A DNA stretch of 64,000 nt from Bin5 sp965116395 (GTDB lineage Bacteria; Chloroflexota; Anaerolineae; Caldilineales; Caldilineaceae). The stretch is from NCBI GenBank assembly GCA_965116395.1, contig OZ220684.1, forward strand, positions 1,612,001 to 1,676,000, in the 5' to 3' direction. Each line of letters opens with the position of its first letter. Positions within the stretch are counted from its first letter, which is position 1. A program made the translations under genes and the position numbers. Shown here piece after piece: positions 33,492 to 45,485 of the stretch. Under the pieces are notes generated by a model that did no database searches, was not told the origin of the DNA, and worked only from the letters and a program-made list of their open reading frames with translations.

Positions 33492-34505
33492 CTATACCAC
33501 TTGGTTACGGAGTTCAGGCTCTCCCTGCCACAGCCGGTTCAGATTCTCGAGCAGAATGTCGATCAGATTTTCTTCGTACATACAGGTTTCGCCGCCGGTG
33601 TGCGGCGTTATTAGGACATTTTCGAGGTCCCAGAAGGGTGAGTCCTGCGGCAGAGGCTCGTCCCAGAAGTGATCGATGCCGGCGCCGGCGATGGCGCCGG
33701 ACTGGACCGCTGCGAGCATGGCCGGTTCGTCGACGCAGCCGCCGCGGGCGACATTGATCAGATAGGCGCTCTCTTTCATCTGCGCGAAGGCGGCAGCGTT
33801 GATCACGTTCTCGGTGGCGGGTGTCAGCGGACAGGTAAGGGCGACGAAATCGGCTTGAGGCAGGAGAGCGGGCAGTTCTTCGGGCAGATGGACGGCATCG
33901 GCGGCACCGGCGGCGGTGGCCGGGTTGCGCTTTGTGGCCAGCACGTGCATGTCGAAGGCTTTGGCCAGCTTGGCCAGCCGCGAGCCGATCTTGCCCAGGC
34001 CGATGATGAGCAGGGTTTTGCCGCCCAGTTCATCTTCGCGCAGCGCGAGGTCGCCGATCATGCCGCGCCAGGCATGATTCTGCTGGCGGTCGCGTCCGGT
34101 GTGGATGTGGCGGGTGAAGGCGAGGATGAGGGCCATGGCATGTTCGCTGACGGCGTTGCTGTTGACGCCGCTGGCGGTCGCCAGACGGATACCCCGCTGA
34201 CGCAACGCGTCGAGGTCGAACTGGTCGACGCCGGCGCCGATAGACTGGATGAAACGCAGGCGGGGCGCGACGTCCAGGAGCTCGTTCTGCCAGAATCCGG
34301 AAATCAGCAGCACGTCGGCCTCGGGCAGGCGGGCGGCCAGGTCCGCTGGTGTCCATACCTGGAAATTTTGCATGGGCTCCTGCTCGGCGGGGGCGCGGCC
34401 GCGTAAATTTGCCTGCCGGCGGGCGAAGATCAGCTCCAGCTGATAGGCTATGTGGGCAAAGCAGATGGTCAGATCTTGCGGCGCGGGGAAGGGTTGGGTC
34501 GTCAT
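33492..34505 (-). CDS. D-isomer-specific 2-hydroxyacid dehydrogenase
   Basis: 337 aa from the ATG giving MTTQPFPAP, which has GGAG seven bases upstream. The frame continues upstream without such support. Family features: FIQSIGAGVDQFDL and RLATASGVNSNAVSEHAMAL in the substrate domain; the Rossmann loop LLIIGLGKIGSRLAKLAKAF; LINVARGGCVDE; and LENVLITPHTGGET with the catalytic His. The family reduces 2-keto acids (glyoxylate, hydroxypyruvate, phosphoglycerate) with NAD(P)H; lack of an ACT domain argues against a full-length PGDH. Substrate unknown. It is transcribed alone on the minus strand, divergent from the amidohydrolase-like gene. Confidence 0.87.
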   Translation of the reverse strand: MTTQPFPAPQDLTICFAHIAYQLELIFARRQANLRGRAPAEQEPMQNFQVWTPADLAARLPEADVLLISGFWQNELLDVAPRLRFIQSIGAGVDQFDLDALRQRGIRLATASGVNSNAVSEHAMALILAFTRHIHTGRDRQQNHAWRGMIGDLALREDELGGKTLLIIGLGKIGSRLAKLAKAFDMHVLATKRNPATAAGAADAVHLPEELPALLPQADFVALTCPLTPATENVINAAAFAQMKESAYLINVARGGCVDEPAMLAAVQSGAIAGAGIDHFWDEPLPQDSPFWDLENVLITPHTGGETCMYEENLIDILLENLNRLWQGEPELRNQVV

Positions 34506-34621
34506 AGGGCTGCTCCGTGGCGGGTGCATTGCGCGCCGCTGGTGGGCGCGGTCCAAGGACTATATAGCACGGGGCGGCGCGATCGCGCAATGCAGAGGGG
34601 GTCTGTCTGGAATCGGGACGC

Positions 34622-34650
34622 TTGACGGCTGGGGTGATCGTCGCTAGGCT
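34622..34650 (+). promoter_or_regulatory. Promoter-like sequence before the amidohydrolase
   Basis: TTGACG (34622-34627), 17-nt spacer, TAGGCT (34645-34650). Good -35, weak -10; ATG at 34727. Confidence 0.45.
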
Positions 34651-34726
34651 ATGCTACTCGTACACGCGCCCGTACTGGGGCGCGGTATCGCAGGCAATTT
34701 CCAACCATTCATGGCGGAGGCCCCAA

Positions 34727-35473
34727 ATGAGCCAGTTTGTTGCCGATTTCGAATCTTATATGCCGGATGACTTTGACGGCAAGCCCTACGGTCCGGCCGG
34801 CCTGTTGGCCAACGCGGACGACGCCGGTATCGATGTGAGCGTCGTCTTCCAGGGGGGCGTGCCGGACGATCCCCGCCCGGGCAACGCGGCGGTGCTGGAT
34901 GGGGCGGAGGGCCAGTCGCGTATTTTGCCCGGCTGCCTGGTCAACCCGACGATGGGGCCGGATGCGCTGGCGGACCTGGAAAACTGTGTGCGGCGCGGGG
35001 CGCGCACGGTGAAGTTGATGGCGGCCGGCCACCGCTATCGCCTGGACAGCGCGGCGGTTGATCCGGTGATGGACCTGGCGCGCTCGCTCGGCATCACGGC
35101 GACGATTCACTCGGGCTCGCATCTGAGCGGCTGCGCGCCGGAATATATCGCCCACATCGCGAGGAACCATCCCGAGGTTACGATCATTATGGATCACATG
35201 GGTTATCGGGAGTGGGTGAGGTCGGCGGTGCAGGCGGCGCAGGAGAACGCCAATATTTATCTGGGCACGACGTTGATAGCGGCGGCTGAGCCGTACACGA
35301 TATCAGGGATTGTGGAGAGCGGTGAGCTGGGCGCGGACCGGATCGTTTTCGGCTCGAATGCGCCGGCGGGGATCGCGTCTCACGGGGTCAACGGCATTCG
35401 GATGGTGGGCTTTTCGCCGCAGGATGAGGCGCTGATTCTGGGTGAGAATATGCGCGCTATTTACGACATGTAG
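34727..35473 (+). CDS. Amidohydrolase-like TIM-barrel protein lacking the HxH motif
   Basis: 248 aa from the ATG giving MSQFVAD, with GGAGG six bases upstream. The fold fits the amidohydrolase-2 family: GPAGLLANADDAGIDVSVVFQ, LPGCLVNPTMGPDALADLE, ARTVKLMAAGHRY, ITATIHSGSH, and VTIIMDHMGYREW, ending with DRIVFGSNAPAG and LILGENMRAIY. These carry the internal and C-terminal His and Asp/Asn positions, but the N-terminal D-x-H-x-H that binds the first metal is replaced by FVADFESYM, and the usual catalytic Asp of the last strand appears as Asn (GSNAP). It may therefore be a degenerate or non-hydrolytic member. Substrate unknown. Confidence 0.75.
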   Translation: MSQFVADFESYMPDDFDGKPYGPAGLLANADDAGIDVSVVFQGGVPDDPRPGNAAVLDGAEGQSRILPGCLVNPTMGPDALADLENCVRRGARTVKLMAAGHRYRLDSAAVDPVMDLARSLGITATIHSGSHLSGCAPEYIAHIARNHPEVTIIMDHMGYREWVRSAVQAAQENANIYLGTTLIAAAEPYTISGIVESGELGADRIVFGSNAPAGIASHGVNGIRMVGFSPQDEALILGENMRAIYDM

Positions 35474-35701
35474 GGCGACGCGGCCGGAGTGGGGAGAAGG
35501 AGCCGCTCTCTCGATTCTCTTCACTCAATTTCTGTAACTACTAAGCCGTATGCAGAGCCTGTCTTGACCAGCCTGTTTTGACCAGCCCTTCATCTTCGCC
35601 GCCGTTCAGGCCCTCTCATCGTGTATTTGCTGGCAGCCGCCACTTTGGATGAGCTGCACAGCTGGAATGACGCCGAACGGTGGATGAGGGATGGTTTTAG
35701 A
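35474..35701. repeat. Companion module upstream of repeat core B
   Basis: From ~35575 the sequence (CAGCCCTTCATCTTCGCCGC ... TATTTGCTGGCAGCCGCC ... GCACAG ... CGCCGAACGGTGG) is a diverged copy of the module before core A. It leads straight into core B. 35474-35575 holds nothing recognised. Confidence 0.6.
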
Positions 35702-35751
35702 GGGGGGCGTTGCGGGGGCGCAGCCCCTGCACAAGGGAGGGCCAAAGGCCC
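35702..35751 (+). repeat. Dispersed two-hairpin repeat core, copy B
   Basis: Same core as copy A; the second hairpin loop reads AAA (GGGCC-AAA-GGCCC) without disturbing the stem. Followed by GGAACTGCAGGGGTCAGGGG and a ~100-bp module leading to copy C. Confidence 0.85.
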
Positions 35752-35887
35752 GGAACTGCAGGGGTCAGGGGTCAGTAACTTCTGCGGTTGGAGGTCGCTG
35801 GTCGGTGGGTTTAGGCGGCAAGTGGGGGAGTAGACTCCGTTCGCCAGACACGATGCTGGGGAAGTGTAAACACGGTCGCTAGCCAGA

Positions 35888-35945
35888 GGGGGGCGTTGCG
35901 GGGGCGCAGCCCCTGCACAAGGGAGGGCCGAAGGCCCGACCGCCC
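35888..35945 (+). repeat. Dispersed two-hairpin repeat core, copy C
   Basis: Second core of a compound element (B-module-C). The module between them (35775-35880: TAGACTCCGTTCGCCAGACA, GGGGAAGTGTAAACACGGTC) is nearly the same as that between copies D and E. Confidence 0.85.
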
Positions 35946-36102
35946 AGATAAAGTTCAGGCGAAAGCAGCCACGCAAATTGCCTGAGAATGGATCTGCAGG
36001 CTGGACATGGCTTTGTTGTCCTAAGGCATGCGAGAGTTCGTCCCCAATTTGGGAAGCACCCGTCCTGTGTCGGCCCTTGACTTTGTGCACGGAGGGATAA
36101 CA

Positions 36103-37473
36103 ATGGCCTTAGAAAAACGGTCCTCGCGGCGCAAGTTTGGGATTGCGTCGCTGTTCTTGTTGTTCACTCTTGCATTCTTGCCTGTCGGTTGCGACGCGCA
36201 GGAGATCGGGACTGACGCCTCTGGGCCGGCTGGCGAGCCCGTGAAAATCAGATATGTAGCGGCAGGCGGGCCGATATGGTCTGTGCCTGAGGGAGCGGCG
36301 ATTGAACAGTTCCATGCGCAAATGCCGGACATAGAGATCGACCGCCAGTGGCAGGAGCGGAGCTTAAGCAATTATTTTACGGAATCCCCGCCTCCAGACG
36401 TAGTTTTTGGGGCTGAAGGCCATGAATTGCGCCACGCGGCCCAACAGGATCTATTGTCCGATCTCTCCGGTATTTGGGCGGACAACAGTCTTGCTGAAGC
36501 GTATGGAAGACAGTTCGGGGAAGTCGGTCGAGTCGATGGTACGTTTCGACTTGTACCTGTCGGTTATTTCTGGACAGGCATCTTTTACAACAAAGCGGTT
36601 TTTGAGCGTTATGACCTGGTTCCACCGGCGACATGGGAGGAATTCGTAACCATTTGCGAGACGCTATTGGCGAACGGCGAGACGCCTCTCTCGGTAGCCG
36701 GTCAGAGCATCTATCACAACTACTTGTGGTTCAGCTACCTCAATATGCGCTTGAACGGACCTTCGTTTCACAGGCACTTGATACTAGGGCAGGAGAGCTA
36801 CACTGATGAACGGATAGCTCTCGTCTGGGAGTCCTGGATTTCTCTTTTTCGACGGGGATACTTTACTGAAAGACCGAACGTGACATCTGAGAGTGGGAGT
36901 ATAAAGGCGCTGATCCCCGGGGTTGAGGACAGCCCGCTCACGGCAAAGGAGGCTGTGATGACGCTTGCGCCCCATTTCAGCTTGCGCCACCTGTCCCCGG
37001 AATCTGCCTCTGAACTCGATTTTTTTCAGTTTCCTCAGATGGACCCTACTTCATCAGTGGGAGAGATCGCGACAGTATTCGGCTACATAATCCCGGCCGA
37101 GGCGGCGCATCAACCTGAAGCAAGCTCGTTTGTCGCTTACATGGCTTCAGCCGAGGCGCAGGCGATGCAAATGGCCCGAATCGTCGAGGATCCAACAAAC
37201 GTGGGATGGATTCCATTGCATCGCGATGTGGATCGGGCGCTGTTGTCAGTGGCTGCGCGAAAGGCCGAGGAAATAGTGGGTGGGGCGGACGAGGTACTGC
37301 CGCCTCTTCTTATGGCTCTACCCAGGAGTATGCAGGCGGGTTTCAAAACGGTCTTTGATGGGATGTTTAAGCAGTTGAATTCTCGGGAAACCGAGATTGA
37401 CGTTTCCGAAATCCAATCCATTCTGGAAGAAACGCGACAGCAAGCGTTGCAGAGAGGGGATTATCAGCAATAG
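36103..37473 (+). CDS. ABC transporter substrate-binding lipoprotein (family 1)
   Basis: 456 aa from the ATG giving MALEKRSS, which has GGAGG seven bases upstream; the open frame starts earlier without support. Basic start, hydrophobic stretch and lipobox LPVGC place the lipid-attached Cys at residue 30. The mature protein has solute-binding features: IEQFHAQMPDIEIDRQW, FYNKAVFERYDLVPPATWEEF, and LLANGETPLSVAG. These are typical of sugar/extracellular solute-binding family 1. The C-terminal part (SFVAYMASAEAQAMQMARI; GWIPLHRDVD) also fits. No permease or ATPase gene lies nearby, so the transporter it serves is elsewhere or absent. Confidence 0.83.
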   Translation: MALEKRSSRRKFGIASLFLLFTLAFLPVGCDAQEIGTDASGPAGEPVKIRYVAAGGPIWSVPEGAAIEQFHAQMPDIEIDRQWQERSLSNYFTESPPPDVVFGAEGHELRHAAQQDLLSDLSGIWADNSLAEAYGRQFGEVGRVDGTFRLVPVGYFWTGIFYNKAVFERYDLVPPATWEEFVTICETLLANGETPLSVAGQSIYHNYLWFSYLNMRLNGPSFHRHLILGQESYTDERIALVWESWISLFRRGYFTERPNVTSESGSIKALIPGVEDSPLTAKEAVMTLAPHFSLRHLSPESASELDFFQFPQMDPTSSVGEIATVFGYIIPAEAAHQPEASSFVAYMASAEAQAMQMARIVEDPTNVGWIPLHRDVDRALLSVAARKAEEIVGGADEVLPPLLMALPRSMQAGFKTVFDGMFKQLNSRETEIDVSEIQSILEETRQQALQRGDYQQ

Positions 37474-37540
37474 TGAAGAGGGCTTTGGTCTTGCCCCCTT
37501 AGCCATATGGCACCCAGTTGACCCCTCTTAAACTGCTTCT

Positions 37541-38101
37541 CTACAGACGAGGCAGGGTGATGCCGGACTGTTTCTGGTATTTGCCGTTGCGGTCGGCGTA
37601 GGAGACTTCGGGCGCTTCGCCTTCGAAAAAGAGGACCTGGGCGATGCCTTCGCCGGCGTAGATGCGGGCGGGGAGGGGGGTGGTGTTGCTGATTTCAATG
37701 GTGACGTAGCCTTCCCATTCGGGCTCGAAGGGCGTGACGTTGACGATGATGCCGCAGCGGGCGTAGGTTGATTTGCCGACGCAGATTGCGAGCACGTTGC
37801 GCGGGATGCGGAAGTACTCGATGGTACGGGCGAGGGCAAAACTGTTGGGCGGGATGATGCAGTCATCGCCGTGGTAGCTCTGTAGGGCGCGTTCGTCGAC
37901 GGCTTTGGGGTCGATGACGGTGAGCTCGCCGGTGGCGGGTGTGAAGATGCGGAAGTCCTGGGCGACGCGGATGTCGTAGCCGAAGCTGCTGAGGCCGTAG
38001 GAGACCATTCCCTCGCGTACCTGGCGGTCTTCAAAGGGCTCGATCATGCCGCATTCTTGGGCTTTTTGGCGGATCCAGTGGTCGGGTTTGATGGATAGCA
38101 T
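37541..38101 (-). CDS. dcd: dCTP deaminase
   Basis: 186 aa from the ATG giving MLSIKPDHW; the frame extends upstream for 72 codons with no family homology. Signatures: GLSSFGYDIRVAQDF, CIIPPNSFALARTIEYFRIP, GKSTYARCGIIVNVTPFEPEWEGYVTIEISNTTPLP (broken here into its parts), and IYAGEGIAQVLFF with the catalytic Glu. Dcd converts dCTP to dUTP for thymidylate synthesis; a bifunctional dUTP-forming type is possible but not distinguishable. Cytoplasmic, usually a homotrimer. A TATACT preceded by TG (extended -10) lies at 38204-38209 on the minus strand. Confidence 0.93.
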   Translation of the reverse strand: MLSIKPDHWIRQKAQECGMIEPFEDRQVREGMVSYGLSSFGYDIRVAQDFRIFTPATGELTVIDPKAVDERALQSYHGDDCIIPPNSFALARTIEYFRIPRNVLAICVGKSTYARCGIIVNVTPFEPEWEGYVTIEISNTTPLPARIYAGEGIAQVLFFEGEAPEVSYADRNGKYQKQSGITLPRL

Positions 38102-38203
38102 GTTTAGAAACTCTGCGATTCTTGGCGCGCGGCGTGTTCCGCGTTGACTGGGTTGCTGGGGCGCGACGGCTGGGGGAATGGGGAAAGGCCGTGGGCCCGA
38201 ACC

Positions 38204-38211
38204 AGTATACC
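38204..38211 (-). promoter_or_regulatory. Extended -10 promoter candidate for dcd
   Basis: Minus strand TGGTATACT, i.e. TATACT at 38204-38209 with an upstream TGn. No convincing -35. Leader would be ~95 bases. Confidence 0.4.
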
Positions 38212-38309
38212 ACGTAGGCGGGATATGATGCCTTAATGGAAAGGAGATTAAATCAGGTCTTTGGATCTGCAAGGCTGATTCGATCTTCCGTCTCAGTCCT
38301 GCTCTAATG

Positions 38310-38338
38310 TTGACCACGCCTGGATTTCGACTTACAAT
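38310..38338 (+). promoter_or_regulatory. Strong promoter for the helicase gene
   Basis: TTGACC (38310-38315), 17-nt spacer, TACAAT (38333-38338); ATG at 38374, giving a leader of ~30 bases. Confidence 0.7.
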
Positions 38339-38373
38339 CCTCGTTCACCTACTCTGAATCTCCTACACCCGCA

Positions 38374-40659
38374 ATGATACAACTCCGCGATTACCAACAA
38401 GACTTGCTCGATGATGTTCAGGCTACCCTCACTCCAGAACAGGCCAGAGTGATGATGCAACTCCCTACCGGCGGTGGCAAGACTATCATCGCTGGGGCTC
38501 TGCTGAAAGAGTGGCTCAAAGACGGACGGAGTTCCGTCTGGCTGACCCACCGCAGAGAGCTGGTCAGGCAGACTTGGGAGTTGCTGGATAACGCCAATAT
38601 AGCGGTAGATTACAATTTTCGTTGGCTTCCCGACATGGATGCCCCCGTTAAGCGGGAAGGCGTCGCTATTTTGATGGCCCAGACCGTGAGCCGACGCACC
38701 GCCAAAATGAGCGTGTGGCGCAACTACGGCAGGGACGATCTGATGATCATTGACGAGGCGCACCATGCCGCCGCGGTCGGCTGGACGCGTGCTATGCGGC
38801 AGTGGCCCGGACGCATACTGGGGATGACCGCCACCCCTTGGCGCCTGTCCCAAAAGGAAGGATTCGACCACCTTTTCAACGCGTTGCTCTGTGGCCCGCC
38901 CGTTGTGGACTTGCAGTCCGACAGTCATCTGTGCGATGCCCAAGTTCGCAGACCGTCTTCCCAGTGGATCGTCCGCGGCGGAGAGGTTGGCATGGACGGA
39001 GATTTCACCGACTCCGGCATCGTGGCGGCCAACCAAGACCATATTATGACGGCAGGAGCGCTCAAGTTCTGGCAGGAACACGCCCACGATCGTCAGACCA
39101 TCGTCTACGCAATTTCTGTAGAACATGCCCATAATCTGACCGCCGTGTTCAGGAGTGCCGGCGTACCTGCCGCCGCGTTGCTCGGCAGTACAAAAGATAA
39201 GGAGCGGGCCGCGCTGATCGCGGGTTTCAAGAATGGGATTTTCAGAGTTCTGGTTAACGTTGCCGTTGCTACCGAGGGTTTTGATCTGCCTGACGCCTCC
39301 TGTGTAGTCATCACCCGGCCCACCAAGAGTCTGACTTTGTACTTGCAAATGGTCGGAAGAGGCCTGCGCCCGAAAGAAGACAACGGGAATTGCCTGATTC
39401 TTGATTTGGCGGCCAACGCGGAACTCCACGGGTTGCCCGAAAACGACCGTGAGTGGTCCCTGGAACCGCGCGCGGCGCAGGAAGATGTCGGCGACGCCGT
39501 GACTGTCTGGTGTGACAACTGCAAGACGGTATCTCCTGCCGCCAGCCATGTTTGTCAGACCTGTGGCGAACCGTTTGGCAAGGAGTGTAGCCGTTGCGGA
39601 AAATGGCGGGTGTGGAATCGTTGGAGGCTGGAAAAGCAGTGCGGGGATGCGCACGAATTTGTTTGCGATCTGTGCCACAGAGATGCGCACATCGAAGCTC
39701 AGTTGCCAATCAATGCGCAACTGGAAGCGGAGTTGGCCAAGTTGAAAGATGAGGGACCAGTTATTCCTGTGCCGGACTCTTCTGTATCAGTCGCTGGCTT
39801 GAACGGTCGGCTATTTGAGCTATTAAAGGAACTGCTGGAAGAAGAGCGGTTGGTAGCGACGCGTGCTGACGAAAAGCGTCAGCATGAACTGCGGCAGGCC
39901 ATTGAAGCTCGTGAGACGCAGATGACCGATGAGTCATTATTGGAGAGCGTGTTCGAAAATTACATTAGTAGCCTGCCGACTAACCAACGCCCGCAGAGCA
40001 ACCCCCAGAAATATCGTATGTTTACAGAGTGGGAAGGTGGCCTTCAGGAGGAAGTGGCCAGTTTGAGAAACGAGCTTGCCCGGCTGAAAGACATACCTGT
40101 AGACAAACAGCTAATTTTCAGTGGTGTTGAGGACAGAGTTACTAACCTTTTGCGTCGCGCAGCACAGTCTGTTCTTCTACTACCGGAAGACAGAGACCGC
40201 GAAGTCGAGTCGTCTCCTCGTTTACCAAAGGGCAAGGGCCGACCTTACGGTGCCAGCAAGAGTTCAGTGACTCGCCCGGAGCAAATGAAGGAACTCACGC
40301 TGAGCCTGTATCATGCTGGAAAAAGCGCTCGGCAGGTTGCTGAGGAACTGTTTGCGAATGATTTCGGGACCCAAGCTGGGCGAATGATTGGGCCGGGGCA
40401 AATGGCTCAAATGATCAAGAAATGGACCACTGAGCCGGACCAAGACATGCGAAATCTTGCGAGAGGTCGAATTCGCGCGACTAAGAAAAAAATGGTGCAT
40501 AGAAGGGAACATGCGAAAGCGCGAGCTCAAGAATTGCGCAATCAAGGAGTTTCGATGGTCAATATTTCAAGTGTATTGAATGATGAAGGCTATTGTACTG
40601 CATTAGGAAACCCGTACACCCAACAAGCCGTGTTGCACTTATTGAAAGATGAAAAATAG
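38374..40659 (+). CDS. SF2 helicase with zinc ribbons and recombinase-like tail
   Basis: 761 aa. Helicase core: RDYQQDLL (Q-like), Walker A PTGGGKT (31-37), DEAH (127-130), TATP (152-155), and motif VI QMVGRGLRP (~325-333), with VAVATEGFDLPDA as motif V. Two or more treble-clef zinc sites follow: Cys380-x2-Cys383, Cys394-x2-Cys397, Cys405-x2-Cys408 and Cys431-x2-Cys434. A coiled-coil region (LEAELAKLKDEG; LRNELARLKD) is next. The final ~48 residues (ELRNQGVSMVNISSVLNDEG ... NPYTQQAVLHLL) resemble the DNA-binding 'recombinase' module of large serine recombinases, an unusual fusion. Helicases of this type occur in phages and defence loci. GC drops toward the 3' end. No nuclease domain seen. Confidence 0.82.
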   Translation: MIQLRDYQQDLLDDVQATLTPEQARVMMQLPTGGGKTIIAGALLKEWLKDGRSSVWLTHRRELVRQTWELLDNANIAVDYNFRWLPDMDAPVKREGVAILMAQTVSRRTAKMSVWRNYGRDDLMIIDEAHHAAAVGWTRAMRQWPGRILGMTATPWRLSQKEGFDHLFNALLCGPPVVDLQSDSHLCDAQVRRPSSQWIVRGGEVGMDGDFTDSGIVAANQDHIMTAGALKFWQEHAHDRQTIVYAISVEHAHNLTAVFRSAGVPAAALLGSTKDKERAALIAGFKNGIFRVLVNVAVATEGFDLPDASCVVITRPTKSLTLYLQMVGRGLRPKEDNGNCLILDLAANAELHGLPENDREWSLEPRAAQEDVGDAVTVWCDNCKTVSPAASHVCQTCGEPFGKECSRCGKWRVWNRWRLEKQCGDAHEFVCDLCHRDAHIEAQLPINAQLEAELAKLKDEGPVIPVPDSSVSVAGLNGRLFELLKELLEEERLVATRADEKRQHELRQAIEARETQMTDESLLESVFENYISSLPTNQRPQSNPQKYRMFTEWEGGLQEEVASLRNELARLKDIPVDKQLIFSGVEDRVTNLLRRAAQSVLLLPEDRDREVESSPRLPKGKGRPYGASKSSVTRPEQMKELTLSLYHAGKSARQVAEELFANDFGTQAGRMIGPGQMAQMIKKWTTEPDQDMRNLARGRIRATKKKMVHRREHAKARAQELRNQGVSMVNISSVLNDEGYCTALGNPYTQQAVLHLLKDEK

Positions 40660-40709
40660 CTCATATTCACAACTTCTTGTGCCATGAAAATTACTTCGAC
40701 ACTGACTTC

Positions 40710-41408
40710 CTATACCAACTCTTCTTCACTCCAGTTCCGATCCGGTGTCAGGTAGATCAGGGGCATACTGACCAGGGTCACCCCGTATTTCACCAGCAGA
40801 TTAATGATGAAGATCTCCCAGGCGACGGCCCAGGAGTCGACTAGCTGCGCGCCGAGAAAGGCGATTGGGGAGAAGGCGATCAGGACGAAGAGCAGGTTGT
40901 CGATGGGGACGCTGACCGAGTTGCTGACGAGTACACGCAGCCACTGGAAACGGGTGGTGATGCGGCTGACGAAGAGGTGGTAGATCTCGGTATCGACCAG
41001 TTCGCTGACGAGCTCGGCGAGGATGGAGGCGCAGACGATGCGCCACAGCGGGGCGAAGATGGCGCTGAATTCGGCGCCGCCGAAGGAGTTGGGATCGCTG
41101 GGCACGGCCGCGGACCACATCAGATAGAGCACCATCCCCAGGTTGATGACGGCGGCGGCGATGATCAGGACCTGGGCGTTGCGCTTGCCGAGCGTCTTGT
41201 GGACGAGGTCCCGCAGGGTGAAGGTTACAGGATAGACGAAGGTGCCCATGTCGACAGCCAGGCCGGCCACGACGCCGATCTTGAGGCTGGCGATGTCGGC
41301 CATCATCTGGGCGGCAATGTAGGCGGCCACGACCACCACGGCCACTCTCGACAAGGCGGCCGCGGCATGATGGGGACCGGTATGTTTTGCTGAGTCGCGA
41401 ACTGTCAC
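40710..41408 (-). CDS. Queuosine-precursor transporter (YhhQ/Vut_1 family)
   Basis: 232 aa from the GTG giving V(M)TVRDSAKH, which has AGGAG eight bases upstream; the frame is open for 32 more codons without such a site. About six transmembrane helices. Family marks are ADIASLKIG, YPVTFTLRDLVHKTLGKRNA, and TEIYHLFVSRITTRFQWLRVLVSNSVSVPIDNLLF (read in parts), with the conserved Asp in SVPIDN. YhhQ imports queuosine precursors (preQ0/preQ1) for tRNA modification. A structured leader precedes the gene; a preQ1 riboswitch is possible but not demonstrated. Transcribed divergently from carB. Confidence 0.88.
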   Translation of the reverse strand: MTVRDSAKHTGPHHAAAALSRVAVVVVAAYIAAQMMADIASLKIGVVAGLAVDMGTFVYPVTFTLRDLVHKTLGKRNAQVLIIAAAVINLGMVLYLMWSAAVPSDPNSFGGAEFSAIFAPLWRIVCASILAELVSELVDTEIYHLFVSRITTRFQWLRVLVSNSVSVPIDNLLFVLIAFSPIAFLGAQLVDSWAVAWEIFIINLLVKYGVTLVSMPLIYLTPDRNWSEEELV

Positions 41409-41577
41409 GTTACAATCTCCTTGTGTTTTGTTAAGGCGGGGACTTCGACCGCCGGCTATGCTGCCCGCTGCCTCTGGTACAGAGGAAATGCCGGGTAGAG
41501 GCAAGCACCTATTTTAGCACGCGGTTGCGCCATCCGCTGGATGGGACAGCCAACAGGCAAATGCAAGGGTTCAACCT
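41409..41577 (-). promoter_or_regulatory. Structured leader and divergent intergenic region (transporter/carB)
   Basis: On the minus strand TGCCTCT (~41493-41499) can pair with AGAGGCA (~41470), or a compact CCTCTG-TAC-CAGAGG hairpin can form in its place, so two exclusive folds are possible. A perfect dyad CCATCC-GCT-GGATGG lies at 41530-41544 between the two divergent genes. TAAAAT on the minus strand (~41514) may be a -10. The classical preQ1-I loop was not recognised. Confidence 0.35.
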
Positions 41578-44964
<3,387 letters not shown>

Positions 44965-45100
44965 TCGCCGGTTCTGCGGGGGGAACTGCGGGGGTACTGC
45001 AGGGGAACTGCGGGGGTTAGGGGCTGAGAGAGCGCGTGGGGAGGAAAACACTGTTGGCTAGACATGATGCCGGGGAAGAATGTGCACGGTGGCTAGCCCA
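44965..45100. repeat. Repeat companion module before core D
   Basis: A series of GGGGGAACTGC units followed by AACACTGTTGGCTAGACATG and GGGGAAGAATGTGCACGGTG (45045-45095). Close to the solitary module near 11757-11820. Confidence 0.7.
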
Positions 45101-45150
45101 GGGGGGCGTTGCGGGGGCGCAGCCCCTGCACAAGGGAGGGCCGAAGGCCC
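45101..45150 (+). repeat. Dispersed two-hairpin repeat core, copy D
   Basis: Canonical core with hairpin 2 GGGCC-GAA-GGCCC, then GGAACTGCAGGGATCAGGGG and the module that leads to copy E. Confidence 0.85.
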
Positions 45151-45302
45151 GGAACTGCAGGGATCAGGGGTCAGGGGTCAGTAACTTCTGCGGTTGGAGG
45201 TCGATGGTCGGTGGGTTGAAGCGGCAAGTGGGAGAGTAGACTCTGTTCGCCAGACACGATGCTGGGGAAGAGTAAACACGGTCGGTGAGGCATGTTTTTG
45301 TA

Positions 45303-45358
45303 GGGGGCGTTGCGGGGGCGCAGCCCCTGCACAAGGGAGGGCCGAAGGCCCGACCGCC
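45303..45358 (+). repeat. Dispersed two-hairpin repeat core, copy E
   Basis: Core with one fewer G at its start. Preceded by module 45187-45290 (nearly the same as 35775-35880) and followed by a CAGTGGTCAGTGATCAGTGG-type tract. Confidence 0.85.
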
Positions 45359-45485
45359 CAGAACTGCAGTGGTCAGTGATCAGTGGTTAGTGGTTAGTGA
45401 AAATCGCTTTCGCTCGCCTCGTTCAGGGTCGGGAATCAGCTGCGGCTGCGTAGTTACCATCAAACTATGCACGATTGGGACAACC

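Noticed and set aside
35590..36090. Minus-strand ORF of 166 codons across repeats B and C
   Set aside because: It is translation of the intergenic repeats; the same peptide-like string recurs at each repeat.
45285..45485. Upstream extension of the deoxyribosyltransferase frame
   Set aside because: It is translated repeat E; family homology begins after the ATG at 45486.
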